A program made the translations under genes and the position numbers. The notes below the pieces were generated by a model. The model did no database searches, was not told the DNA's origin, and saw only the letters and a program-made list of their open reading frames with translations. From positions 310,001-374,000 of the forward strand of contig JAJOHG010000008.1 of NCBI GenBank assembly GCA_021029095.1: a stretch of DNA of 64,000 bases, in the 5' to 3' direction. This document shows positions 12,269 through 23,836 of this stretch, one piece after another. Each line of letters starts with the position of its first letter. Positions within the stretch are counted from its first letter, which is position 1. The DNA is from Phellopilus nigrolimitatus (taxonomy: Eukaryota > Basidiomycota > Agaricomycetes > Hymenochaetales > Hymenochaetaceae).

Positions 12269-13343
12269 TCTCTTTGGTTCTCGTATTGGGTAATTGGGTA
12301 TCTGGGACCAGAGGAAGGAGGGAGTTTAATTAGTTTGGGGAACAGAATAAGGAAGGGTTAAGTGAGGCTTATACTGACGGCTACTGCATAGATTGTAACT
12401 TACAAGCACGGTACACTAGATTTTCCTTCTAAATTCAAGGCATCCAGCTTACTGGGTTTACTAAACCAGGTACCACCGGGATGGACTCGAGGTACGGATT
12501 GATGAAAGAGTATCACCGTATGATTGGGACGACGTTTGTACAACTCGTACATTTAGTGCGTCGATGTCTAAAGCTTCGCTGGTCGATTCACATCGAATAA
12601 GAGGCCAGCATCAAATCAAGTAAATCTGTCACAACCGTGACGTCGCAAGGATAAATGCGCGCGGAGTCTTGGATTCTGTCAGACAATCAGAGACAATATA
12701 ATCGGACTCATCCTCATATCCGAAGCTGGGGATAATGACGCATCGAAATCAATCGCTTCGTTGGCGTGCGAGCCTGATGGAAATGGGGACATCTGTCGAG
12801 GTGCTCCAGTCATCCGAAACTTTAGGAAAGATGCTGGAGGTGAAGCTTTTAGCAGAGTTGCGCCTACCCTAAACATCATTGGCTGGCCCTGAGAATTCCT
12901 TTTAGACGCACTCATCTTCGGATTTTTAGGCTGAAGCACCGGTAGTAGGTACCATCATGACTTCCGAATTTTTATAATTCTGCTTCAAGGAATTACCAAG
13001 GCTTTCTGTGCTACCTGAGAATAAGGAACGTCTACTTTCTCCAGATTTCTTGTGTGAAATCAAGGCTGCAATTTAGTTGCTCGTGAGTAGTTCGAAGATT
13101 CCTAAACGTCATCATATTTCTTGGCATATTTGTCGATTTCAGTACATCAATCCATTTTGTGCGACGAGACCCTTCCTGCCATCGTACTTCCTGACATTAT
13201 TATGATCCTGGCTCAGGAGAATCATACGAACGTTGCTTTTATACGATGAGCTCAATGACGCTGGCTCTGCCAGGCTCTCCTCTCGGCTCATACCTAAGTC
13301 CCCTCTGCATTGCTATTGCCCCGAGACCAAATCATTCAACAAA
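12269..13343. other. intergenic
   Basis: Contains the 3' flank of the acid phosphatase gene and the promoter side of the plus-strand DUF6533 gene. A minus-strand frame at 12,679-12,939 has no recognisable features. Nothing else is seen. Confidence 0.4.
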
Positions 13344-15037
13344 ATGTCTGGCGGCAGCGAAATATCCACTAAGGTCGCAGACTTTTACTCCACACAACTG
13401 TCAATTTATTGTCAGCTCGCAGCTACGACTCTCCTCGTCTATGACACCAGCTGAGTTCACAAATTTTGAGAAGTGACTGTCGGACAATCTACTCAATAGC
13501 ATTGCCAATCCCGCAGTTGTAACATTGGACAAAGAGGCGAGTTGTCAGCTCATGTCTACGATGATAATTTACATGATTTGTGCATTTAAAAAAAAGGTCA
13601 AATACTTCTGGGTAAGCTTTTGATAAGTCGTTCGCCGCAAGAAACTTTACGAACGAATGGGGTGCTCGTACCAGAGCTCTCCCCGAAAATCTATTTCCTG
13701 GATATTCTTCTCAGTACGTTAATCTACCCCGACCCGGGCCTGTCCTTGATATCTACTGATTTCCGTTACAAAACTTTACAGAATCGCTATATTGGACTAT
13801 TCGCGGCCGTCCTTAACCTACACCGTGGGTTGTCTATGCGTATTTCTCAGTGGGCTCTCCTTTAAATCGCATACCCCGATCTAGATTACTTCCCTTCCGG
13901 CGACGACGCTCTGTGAGTGAGCTTTCTTCTATGCTCGCACTCTTTCCTCAGACGATCGACAGCGCATCTCGTGTCTGTAAGTCTCCAATAAGTTTATCAG
14001 ATAGACAGTGCATTAAATTCAACAATGCTGCGACAATGGTTTCCGGCAGGTATTTTTGAAGCGTGGACCCATCAGATAGCCGGTAAGCTGCTGTTCAACA
14101 TGTTCTAATCACTCGGTGTCCGCTTAAATATAAATTCTAGGGATGATCGGAATCCTTTTGATTGACTGTATGTCAAAATCAAACGAGGCGTACATATTTT
14201 ATTGAATGATGGGTCTTACAGTCATTCTTCTGTTGCGAGTCCTCGCTTTCTGCTCCGGAGGTCCGTATCCGCAACTGCGAATATGATTTAAAAGCTAACT
14301 TTTTTTAAGACAAGAAGACTTCTCGCCGTCTTTTGGCGCTTTTTGCTTTAGAGGTTGTGTTGATGTTCGCTATTCTCCTATATATCGAGATATCACTCCA
14401 GGGTGAGATCAGTTGTTCTAATAGTATGTATTGTACTCATGCCGAAGTCCTCCAGTTGGCGTAGTGATAGATGGCCTACTTAAATGCGGAAATAATGGAG
14501 TGTTCCATCGAAACTGGGCGACTGCATATTGGTCAGTTCGTTAGATTGAATCTCCCTCTGTCGAAGTCGATATCAACTCAAATTTCTACAGGGTTATACC
14601 CCTTGCGTTCGAGCTTGTTCTCCTCGGCTTGATAATGCGTGAAGCTTCGAAATTCTGGAAGACGTGGCAGGACTTTCGCGGGTCTAGATTGGTGGCCGTT
14701 CTCATCAGGGATCAAGTTCTTTACTTCCTTGTGTTCGTTATCTCTGCTCTTCGTCCCCCACTGCACTCTCAAGCTTACACTTACATCCCTTGATAGCGTG
14801 ATTACGTGCGGAGTTGCGAGCATGATGTCCTACTGGCTGGGTGGAGGGCCGTTCCAGAGCTTGGTGTCTGGATTTACTAATGCCTCCCTCCCCTGCGTTC
14901 TGGGAAGTCGGCTCCTGTTCAATTTGCACGAGGCGGCGGAAAAAGGATTAAATGGAGGCACTAGCGCCGAGATGGCACCCGCAAGTGCGATGTGTTTCCA
15001 GAGCGCTCAGCACTCGCGTGATACATTGGACTCTTAG
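13344..15037 (+). CDS. DUF6533-type multi-pass membrane protein, copy P
   Basis: The gene starts MSGGSEISTKVADFYSTQLS and has at least ten small exons. The DUF6533 core reads YCQLAATTLLVYDT, then IVTLDKE, the microexon VKYFW (13,597-13,611), SSPRKSISWIFFS and NRYIGLFAAV. Later membrane segments include LRQWFPAGIFEAWTHQIAG, ALFALEVVLMFAILLYIEI and VIPLAFELVLLGLIMREASK. The C-terminus has ASLPCVLGSRLLFNLHEAAE. This architecture (about seven helices, short loops) is common and multicopy in Agaricomycetes; function is unknown and a receptor-like role is only a guess. Compared with paralogues A-D, two donors read GC instead of GT (13,450 and 13,537). The acceptor before the microexon has a purine-rich tract (aaaaaaaaag), so splicing may be weak. 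It is the only copy outside the 22.8-44.2 kb array and the only one on the plus strand. Confidence 0.7.
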
Positions 15038-15775
15038 ACCCAACAAGGTTCGAAAGTGTGGCTCTGATTTTTGGTTTCTAGCCTTTTTTGAGTAGTGCAT
15101 TGATGTCTATTTTATTTTTCAGACATTAATTAATATCAGTTCGCACTACATGATTTCTTTCGCACTACTCATCTATGACACGGGCGCTGACACTCAATAA
15201 AGATCTCAGTATGCGATGTAGAACTGCTAATTTTGTGACTCTCAGTTGATCGTTCTCAAGTTAGCCTGTGGCATTTTGTAATTCCATTTTTTAATTAGCT
15301 AGCTGCTTTCTCTCGGTATATAATTTTCACATGAGCCAGTTTCATTTCGACAAGCATACCAGTTCTTCCTGCCCGAGCTAAATACATGTGCTTCGGAATC
15401 GTAGAAAGCAATTCTTGATGAATAAATCGGCTGAGTCAGACTCTCTTCTCTCCCTCACTCAGAATTGTGCTTGTTCCCTCTTCAGGTCTTCGATCGCGCG
15501 AATTCACCTTCTTCAAACCTGGCCATTTCGTCCTCGGATTTCACGCCTTGGATGAGGTAGGCTCTCACGGAAGAACGCACTTGTTTACGCAATCTGAAAG
15601 TTTCGGCTTGAATAGGCAATTTTTACCAGGTGACAAAACATGGATGTGGTGTCATCGACGCTTCGTCTTGCGCAACTGGATGCAATAGCGCCCAACAGCG
15701 ACAATTGCTCAAGTATGAGCGGTAGATTTCGTGCTTCCTATGACGATGATAAGCTGCACTCTGACTCTGAAGGCT
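15038..15775. other. intergenic, upstream of the dioxygenase gene
   Basis: No gene is recognised. A short plus-strand frame at 15,467-15,688 has no family features. The right end is the promoter of the TauD-type gene. Confidence 0.4.
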
Positions 15776-15783
15776 TATAAAAG
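15776..15783 (+). promoter_or_regulatory. TATA box (tataaaag)
   Basis: A perfect tataaaag sits 78 bp upstream of the dioxygenase start codon, a normal fungal distance. Confidence 0.6.
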
Positions 15784-15860
15784 CGAGCTATCATCTGATA
15801 GTAGCGTGCCCTCGCTACTGCAATACCTCTCGACTCTACCATTAACTGTGTTTACTTGAT

Positions 15861-17442
15861 ATGGCTCCTGTCGCAACTGAAATTCGCCGCACGGAAGAGG
15901 ATGTTGAGACGGCGAAGAGCTTGAAGGCAAAGGTCGTTAAACCTTCTGATGGTCAGGAGACCTCTTTCAACCCATTTTACTCGCCGCCGTCCGCCGATGA
16001 CGACGGGTCGGACGATTCGTACGAGTATGCTCGCTACAAGGCACGTCTCCTCCTGCATCATTACCTAGCATTCGCCGTTGGTGTAACTAACGTGTCTGAC
16101 TTTGTGCAGCCGTCGTTCCCGAAGCTCGACTGGGCGCCGCTCGAGCACTTCGAGATCACCGACCGCGGCACCTTTGCCGACCCCGAGAAGCGCGCGCTTC
16201 TCTCCGCCGCGAAGAAAGTGACGCAGCTCACCCCAGTCATCGGCACGGAAATTGAAGGGCTTGACCTTTCGCAGCTCTCTGACACACAAAAGGATGAGCT
16301 GTGAGTGCGCGAGTGTCTGATATGGATGCAAGTACTTAGTTATGTTGCCTTTTATTTGTTAGAGCACTGCTCGTTGCGGAGCGCGGAGTCGTCTGTGAGT
16401 TTGATTTATTTTCGCAGCGTTCCGCCCCGCTGATTCTGGACTTCCATACTCCCAGTCTTCCGTGACCAGGGCATCGATATCCACCAGCAACTCGACCTCG
16501 CGCGCCACTTCGGCCCTCTGCACAAGCACGCAACGACCCCAGTGCCGAAAGAGCCCGGGCTCGAGGAAGTGCACCGTAAGCTCTCCGCAGTTCTCCACTT
16601 CCATTCCCCGCACTCACGCATCCGGCCAAAGTGGTGTACAACGACTCCTCGCGCCGGCCGGACCCGTCCGCGTTCTCGAAGCTCGAGCTGTGGCACTCGG
16701 ACGTGACATACGAGCTGCAGCCGCCGAGCACGACGTCACTCAAGGGGCTCACGATCCCGCCCGTCGGCGGGGACACGCTCTTCTCCTCGGGGTACGCGCT
16801 CTACAGCTCGCTGAGCCCCGGACTGCAGGCGTACCTCGAGGGCCTTACTGCGGTGCACAGCGCGGCCGCGCAGGCGCAGGGCGCGCGCGCGGCGGGCACG
16901 CACGTCCGCCGGCCCGAGATCGAGACGGTGCACCCCGTCGTGCGCGTGCACCCCGTGACCGGATGGAAGTCCGTGTACGTCAACCCCGGCTTCACGCGCC
17001 GCATCGTCGGCGTTCCCAAGGTGGAGTCGGACTTCGTGCTGCAGTTCCTCTTCCGCCAGATCGGGGAGAACCCGGACTTCCAGGTGCGCTTCCGCTGGGA
17101 GAAGGACTCGGTGGCGATCTGGGACAACAGGGTGCGCGAGCTTGATTTTCCTCCGTTTCTGCCCGAGAGACATAGCCCGCTGACTTTGGCGCCTCTCTGT
17201 CTTCGCGCGCACAGGTCCTGACGCACTCCGCGACATTCGACTTCTGGCCGCACAGGCGGCACGCGCTGCGCGCGACGCCGACGGGCGAGAAGCCGCTCTC
17301 AGTCGCGGACTACGAGCGCAAGACGGGGAAGAAGGCGAAGGACCGCCAGCAGGAGGTCTGGAAGGCGCTCGGCGTCGCCGACTCTCTTGAGAAGGCGCGC
17401 AACGCGGGCGCGAACAGTGGGCCGAAGGGGTACAATGACTGA
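15861..17442 (+). CDS. TauD/TfdA-family 2-oxoglutarate- and Fe(II)-dependent dioxygenase
   Basis: Starts MAPVATEIRRTEEDVETAKS. Conserved blocks in order are VIGTEIEGLDLSQLSDTQKD, RDQGIDIHQQLDLARHFGPL, the iron-binding LWHSDVTYE (HxD), TLFSSGYALYSSLSP, VHPVTGWKSVYVNPGFTRRI and VAIWDNR. The last block is ATFDFWPHRRHALRATPTGE, with the distal His and the 2-oxoglutarate-binding Arg. The sequence resembles fungal sulfonate/taurine dioxygenases (yeast Jlp1), which release sulfite from alkylsulfonates; other substrates are possible. The first intron (16,041-16,109, 69 nt) appears to be GC-AG: removing it joins YARYK to PSFPKLDWAPLEHFE, the usual family spacing, while reading through adds 23 residues in frame. 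GC-rich at third positions and otherwise intact, with a TATA box 78 bp upstream. Confidence 0.9.
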
Positions 17443-19140
17443 ACATCCCTTAGATGAACTGCGGTGTGGTATTAAAATGTGCAGAGCGTATATGTAAGTT
17501 TTGTAAAGTTGCAAGACTAATGATAACATTGAGTCCTTTGTTTAATTCGACTTTACTGTCGCCTGCTTGCGTTCTGCGTTACGACGTTCGCCGGATATTG
17601 TTACAACTCGGACTGCGGGTGATACGTCCGGAAGTTCACTGGTTGATCCGGCCGGGGGCTGCTTTCGTTTTTGTTAGACCGAAGCCTCTCCACAATGTGT
17701 ATACAGGGTACGAATGAGTTGGAAGACAGGCGGTTCGTGCTGTAGTAGAGTTCGAGAAGCCTAACATCAGTGCCTTTTAAGTGTCCGAAGTTTTCAGTGT
17801 TGCGTCTCAAACCTACCGAGCTTCTTTGGCGCTGTAATTCATTGCTCTTGATCTCTTCACACTCAAGTAGTGGCATGGAATGAATACTGAGTTTATTGTG
17901 AGATGGAAGTGGAGTACTTGCGAAGGCTCTTTGAAAAAACAGGGAGCTGTTAAAGTCGACTGCGCATGAAATAGAGCCGGAGTACATGTGTGATGGATCT
18001 TTAAATAAATAAATAGGAGGCTGTTTTGTAAGAGGGTTTTCGCAATAATACATTTGCTGAAGGGTGAATCAGCTCTGTTCATTGTATTCATTGCTCTTCC
18101 ACGATGCGTAGATCTCAGCCACTCGTTCCTATTTTGGAACGGAAGTGAACTAAAATAGTAACTCGCGTAAAGGGAAGATCTTCCTTCTCATCGATAATTT
18201 CCTTTAGTCTACTTACATACACCCGTCTAACACACCCGCCTAACGTGATACCTTGCCTGAACCACCGTTTCCTCGACATAACAACACACACACGAAGTTA
18301 TCGATGGAGGAAGCTCGGAAACCGCAACCCGAAGGACGTACGTGGGATCGAAACGAAGGACCGTGAGGATGAATGAAGGGAGATTCAAGCTGCAGAAGAG
18401 AAGCAGGACACGGCTTACCATTGAACCAGCATGTTCTTGAATATCCGGCTTCGCGGATCTGGCACGAACTGTGTTCTGAAGGTGTCTAGATCTCATAGCG
18501 ACGTGCTAATTCGGAGCTTGAGCCTGAGCTTGTTCTGGAGGCTCCCCTTCAATTCACTCCGGAATTCACTTGGGATGGCTACCTGCTGTCGTTTTGACAT
18601 CATGTGTGACTCATGTGTACCATGATCTTTGACGAAATGCACTGCACTTCGCTGGAAAGCCAGGCCTCCGAGTTATTGAGTGAATGGTGATGCGGAGGTC
18701 AGTTGACCTGTCGTGTCTGGGACCCTTCGGGAAGCGGTGAGGAAGCGGTCATCGGTGGTCATCTGCAGTTCTTCACGCGTCGCGGCTCGTCGTCGGTGCG
18801 GTCGCAGAATGATATCGGCGGCCTTTTCGCTTTTGGTGCGGTGTACAGACGAATGGTTTACGTCGAGGGGACGACTGCGCAGGAGGCGATTTGTTCGCCG
18901 CAGGGCCAGGCCAGACGCATTCGAACCATCACGGACCTCGGGAGTTGGTGGACGGAGCCAGCGCGCAACCCCCGGGCATCGCCGACGGCGTCACGAGCAC
19001 GTGACAATATACTCCCCTACCCGATCTGGCGAAGACGGCCAGTTTCCCAGAGCGGACGAGCGGAAGCGGGAAATGCTACTTAAGTAGCTCCCGTATGCAT
19101 CATTCCCTCCTCCACCTCTCCCACTCTAACTACCGTACCT
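17443..19140. other. intergenic, 1.7 kb
   Basis: No gene is supported. A minus-strand frame at 17,601-18,053 (150 codons) has no motif, paralogue or splice context. The GC-rich plus-strand frames at 18,703-19,087 lie directly upstream of the carboxylesterase start and look like promoter sequence. Confidence 0.35.
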
Positions 19141-22100
19141 ATGGCCGTTGCTCCCCCCGACGTAGACTCTGAGTCCGACAGCGCGTGCTACTCCGAGTCC
19201 GACGCAGATACCAGAGAAGACCTCATGCCCGCTCGAGCCGACCCCGCTTGTCTCACCGCGCATGACGGCGGCGAACACGCCCCCGACGCGTCTACAGAGC
19301 CCTCCGTCGCGCTCCAGCATTCGGCGCTCCATACCGAGTTCATCGGCGTGCGCCACCCCGTCTCGACTTCCGGTGCGGAGGTGCACCAGTTCCGCGGCAT
19401 CAAGTACGCGAGTGTACCCCTGCGCTTCCGCCGCTCTATCCTGTTCGAGTCCTTCTCGGGCGCGACAGACGCGACAAAATATGGGTGCGTCGACACCATT
19501 CACATGCTTGTCATTTGCGAACTTATCTCTTATTTTATTGTGTTTTATATTATATATTATATATTTTTAAGACCCATTTCGCCGCAGATCAAGAACCGCT
19601 GGCTTGAATCGCGGTTATACGGCCTCCCGCGCGACATCATCCCCATTCCATCGCACGTCCCACCAGAGAGCGAATTCGAATGCCTCAACCTCACGGTGAC
19701 GACGCCCGGGCCCGCTTGCCGCGTGAAGCACGGCCCACTGCCCGTCATGGTGTGGATACATGGCGGCGGGAACGTGACCGGCGCGGGCACAGACTGGATC
19801 TGGGACGCCGGCGCACTCGTGCGCAAGAGCGTACAGATTGGCAGGCCTGTCGTCGTTGTCGCTATCAAGTGCGTGTTTTCTTCCGACTATAATTTTTTTT
19901 TTAACTACCCCGCATCTGCTTTCCCCCCTTCTTCGCGCGCATTCATTTCATCCCTCACCCTTCTGCTCCCATCCCACCCGAGACGCGCTATGAAACCGCG
20001 GCAATTTTCCGAAGCGCATGCTTCTCCCCACTTTTCCCCACTTTTCCTCCTACTGCTCCCGATTTCTCCCGGCCCGTAATGCAAGTGAAGTGAATGTTGA
20101 CTGCTTCCCTTTCTACAAATCACGTTCTTTTCCTCCCGATTGAATGGATGGTCTAGCTTCCGGCTTGGCCTATTTGGCTTCGGCGCAAGCGAGCTCCTTA
20201 GGGAGGACAACGCTGCCGCGGGCGAAAGGGGCGTTGGGAATTATGGTAAGTAATATTCTTTTGCCTCCTTTGCTTTACTTTTTCTTTCGAGTTTTCATGT
20301 TTTGCGGTTGGACAATATTGGAATAGTCGCTTGAGACTATTCGAAGGTCAATGCAACGCCACCGATAGTGGGTGCTTGCGAAATTATAGGCTCTTCGTAT
20401 TTTTCATCGAGGACTTGAAATACTATGTCAGCCTGCTGTACTCGGTCTTCCTGGCTACTGAGCATAGATATTACAAGAGTGTCCATCCTTTTCTCTTTCT
20501 ATTCCGTTTCAGCATAATGGATAATCATGCTTATTACTTTCTGTCCTTTTCTTTCTTATGTAGGCCTCCATGACCAGCGGACGGCTCTAAAGTGGATCAG
20601 AAAATATATATCTGGCTTTGGAGGAGACCCTCACTGCGTCACTCTCTTCGGTTCTTCGTGGGGCGCTGCGGATATACACGCACATCTCCTTTCTGCCGCA
20701 AACCACGCCGACGTCACAGCGGCTCCAGACCAAGAGGGCCCACTTTTCCATCGCGCAATTCTACAATCGGGAGCTTTAGTCCCATCCTCGTCGGTCGTCC
20801 AGGATGTCCATTCGGCAGGACATCACCTTGGCCGGATCATGTCCGCGCTGCATGTCACCACAATCGAGCAGCTGCGCGCCGTCTCCGCCTCCAAGCTCGT
20901 CGCGGTGACCGGCGAGCGCGTCCGGCCCGTCGATGACGCCGTCTTCCTGCGCCCGGATTGGCGCACGCTTGCGCTTCCATCTTCAAATTCCCCGGACGCG
21001 CCGAAACGCTGGCGCCAGGACGTCATTATCGGCGACGTCGCGTGCGAAAGTGTGCTGTGGGCCGCACCTGCGCGCCTCTGGGCGGCTGACGCGGTTTCGC
21101 GCCGTGCCCGTGCGATCGTGCAGAGTGTGCGCCGCGCGGATGCGCTCATGCGCGCGTACGACATCGTCGATGCGCCAGGCTCTCCGGCGCGCGACGCCCC
21201 GCCCGCTCTCCCGGACTCGGCGCTGGATGACGATGACGAGAGCGGCTCGAGCGGGAGCGACCCCGACGAGGGCGAGTGCGAGCTTGCGGAGCGCGTCATG
21301 GAGCTCATGAACGACGTCGCGTTCGCGTGGCCTGTCGACGTTGCTGCGCGGTGTGCGGCGGACTCGGCGTTCGTGTTCGAGGAGCAGCCGCCGCCGTGCG
21401 TGAGCGGCGATGGGTATCTGAGCACCGTCTCCGAATCGGACTCGTCCACGTCCGCGTCGCTGAACTCTTCCGTTGCGTCGCTCGGTCTGAAAAGACCGCA
21501 GGCCACCCGCCCGGCAAATGCGCCGTACGTCTACCGCTACGTCTTCGACCAGGCATCGCCATACACATCCTCGCCTCACCACGGCGTCGACTTGCTCTAT
21601 CTCTTCGGGAACGTGCCCTTCCCGACGGATCCCGACCTCTCCCCAGAAGAAAACGAAGAGGTTAACTGGGACCGCGTGAAGGTGCGCAGCGAGGTTCAGG
21701 AGCGCTGGCTCGCGTTCGCGAACGGCGAGCGGCCTTGGGACGCGCTCACGCCGCAGCCACCCGCGGGCGTCGCGAACATGAGTGACCGCGGCATCTTCGC
21801 GACGCCGATGCTGAGCCCCGTGTCGAGCTTCTCGTACAACCCCCACGGGCTCGCTCCGAGTCCGGGCACCGCGAGCCCCGCGTCGTCTTCCTCGCGCGCG
21901 TCGAGCTTCTCGTCCGCGTTCTCAGGCACGCAGAACCCGTTCCTCCACACGCCGCATGCGCACGCGCACCCGCCGCACGCCGCCGCGCACCACCCGCACC
22001 ACCACCACCTGCACGCGCACCACCTGAACGGCGGCGGGCACGGCAGCGGGCACGGACAGCTGTACGGCCCCGCGCAGCCCGCGCCGATCTCGATCAGCGC

Positions 22101-22287
22101 GGCGGACAAGGTGTTCGTGTTCGGGCCGGAAGGTGAGACAGGCGCAAGGAGCGCGCGCATCTTCGCGGGGCGCCGGCGCGTGCATGCGTGGCGCGAGGCG
22201 CTTGCGCCGCTCGGACTCGCGACGGCGCAAAAAGTCGGCCTCGAGCTCGGGAATGGCCCGCCCGTACCCGGCATGCCGCGCTTCTGA
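19141..22287 (+). CDS. type-B carboxylesterase, intracellular, with His-rich C-terminal tail
   Basis: Four exons. An acidic N-terminal extension of about 60 residues replaces a signal peptide. The esterase fold follows: oxyanion loop [19 protein letters not shown] (made across an intron as IN-FRLG), [19 protein letters not shown], and the nucleophile elbow [10 protein letters not shown] (GxSxG with the Ser in the centre). The likely acid is the Glu in [12 protein letters not shown] and the likely His is in [15 protein letters not shown] Ser/Asp/Glu-rich insertion ([19 protein letters not shown]) interrupts the lid region. After the fold, about 180 residues are low complexity and include a His-rich run near 21,950-22,025 and a Gly/His stretch. 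Family members hydrolyse carboxylic esters. The W in the elbow (GSSWG) replaces the more common A. The substrate cannot be told. Confidence 0.85.
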
Positions 22288-22799
22288 GCGGTGCGGGACG
22301 TGCGTGCCGTCTTGCCATCTTGCCGTCCGCTTTGCGACTATCAGTTTGTGTCCAAGCCCCCTTGACGTTGGACCCGCTATGCCTTGACTCCATGCGAGTC
22401 TGCGCTTTTTCTCCCATTCTACCGCCGATTCGTTATGATCTTCCCGTGTGACGACACGCGAAATTTCCAGCTTCACTTTCACGAAAACACTTAAAAACAA
22501 AAGGCTCTCCGCCGCTCACGGACAAAAACAGCAAAAGCCATTGCGCACGCGCAAACACATGTACGCGGACGTGCGCCTTTTTCGATTCGTATTTTCTCGG
22601 CTTGTTTTTTCTTGTGGCCTTCGAGTATCTATTATCTTTCGACTGGGATAGACATGGGACTCTCGCTTCTCTTCTGTAACTTCGCATGCATGATAGTCCA
22701 CTATTGTATCACCATAAAGTCTTGCTGTAAAAACTAACATCATAGCTTCCTTTACTTTTTCTGCTTCCCATCCCCTCTCCCTCCGCCTCCCTTCCACCC
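22288..22799. other. 3' flank of the carboxylesterase gene
   Basis: No gene is seen. The right end is a C/T-rich tract leading into a block repeated near 32,085. Confidence 0.4.
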
Positions 22800-22975
22800 T
22801 CTTCTCCCACTTCCTTCTCCCACTTCCTCCGCCTCCCCCTTCTTCTTCACCCCCCTCCTCCCGTGCGTCCGTCCATATCATGCATGGTACACTTTCCCTC
22901 TGTCCCGGCCGCTCTCTCTAATCCAAGCTTTCTGACTAACGACTTCCAAACATCTTGCGTCGCCCGATTTCACAG
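22800..22975 (+). repeat. dispersed direct repeat, copy 1
   Basis: The stretch from the C/T-rich tract through ctgtcccggccgctctc and gacttccaaacatcttg closely matches 32,085-32,245 in the same orientation, with scattered substitutions. It marks the left edge of the amplified region. Confidence 0.75.
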
Positions 22976-23136
22976 ACTCGTGAAGCTGTTCCAGTTTGAT
23001 ATTTTGTCTTGTTCTTGGTGTTCAGTGCTGTACGAATTTCTAGGTTGGCGAGTTCGTATCATGATATGCTAGAAATGCCGTCGATTCAAGTATAATTGGC
23101 CTTGAACGATATGCAGGAGTATGCTATTCATGAGAG

Positions 23137-23836
23137 GTGAAATGGATGCGTACAAACGATAAGACATTACTCATTATATCTACTTCAACGTCATCAACGT
23201 CAAACATCGGTGTTTGTTGGACTCACGAGACCCGTCGGAAAGACAGTTATTGCAGAACGAGTAGAAACGAATTGACGGCCGCTTCCCAGCTTCGGTGCGC
23301 ATCTATGAAGGAGTCTTAACTGTCGGGAGAAATTCCAGATTGGATATGTTCAGAAGTGATATTTTGAACATCGTGAAAGATGGATGGTCTGACTAAGGAG
23401 GAGATGGATGAAATATGGGCATAGTGCAGGCAAGTCTGAAAAGGAGATGGAGGCGAGGGTCTTGGCATGGCCATCTAATGTACATGTACATACAAGCTGA
23501 TATCATCTACTTCTCACGAGCCAAACCTCGAATCGAAAAATGCAGTGGTAGCTATTCGGGTACTCTGCACTTGGATGAATCTAAAGGTGGGGCGTCAAAG
23601 ACAAGCCTGATCTTTAAAGAAGGTGGCTACAATATCACAATCATGGCATACGCAGATCTACATGCAAATTATGCACCGTTCCATTACTTGACTTCGGCGC
23701 CCATGCTGCAGATTATTGTGTGCGTGCAGTGGTAAATCATCTCGAATAAAATCTGCAAAAGTCCAGACATCAGTCTACCAGTCAAATGTTTCGCCTTTGT
23801 GAAGAAGGTAGGACCGCACCTTGAACACCGGCAATT
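23137..23836 (+). repeat. left part of amplified unit 1
   Basis: This stretch is similar to 27,060-27,667, 32,240-32,539 and 35,640-36,263. Shared landmarks are gttggactcac near 23,216, the block starting aaagaaggtggctac near 23,617, and the track leading into the DUF6533 stop codon. It appears to be non-coding flank plus the tail of the decayed plus-strand relic that is fuller in later units. Confidence 0.6.

Noticed and set aside
16462..17446. Long frames on both strands over the dioxygenase gene
   Set aside because: Arg/Ala/Pro-rich shadows of a GC-rich real gene; no motifs of their own.
17630..17660. ctggttgatccggcc, like the start of 18S rRNA (ctggttgatcctgcc)
   Set aside because: Only about 15 bases match and no rRNA sequence follows; chance.
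17601..18053. 150-codon minus-strand frame
   Set aside because: No domain, no splice context, no paralogue; not better than chance for this length of AT-rich DNA.
21276..22500. Several 100-290 codon minus-strand frames over the carboxylesterase
   Set aside because: Composition-driven shadows of the GC-rich esterase exon.
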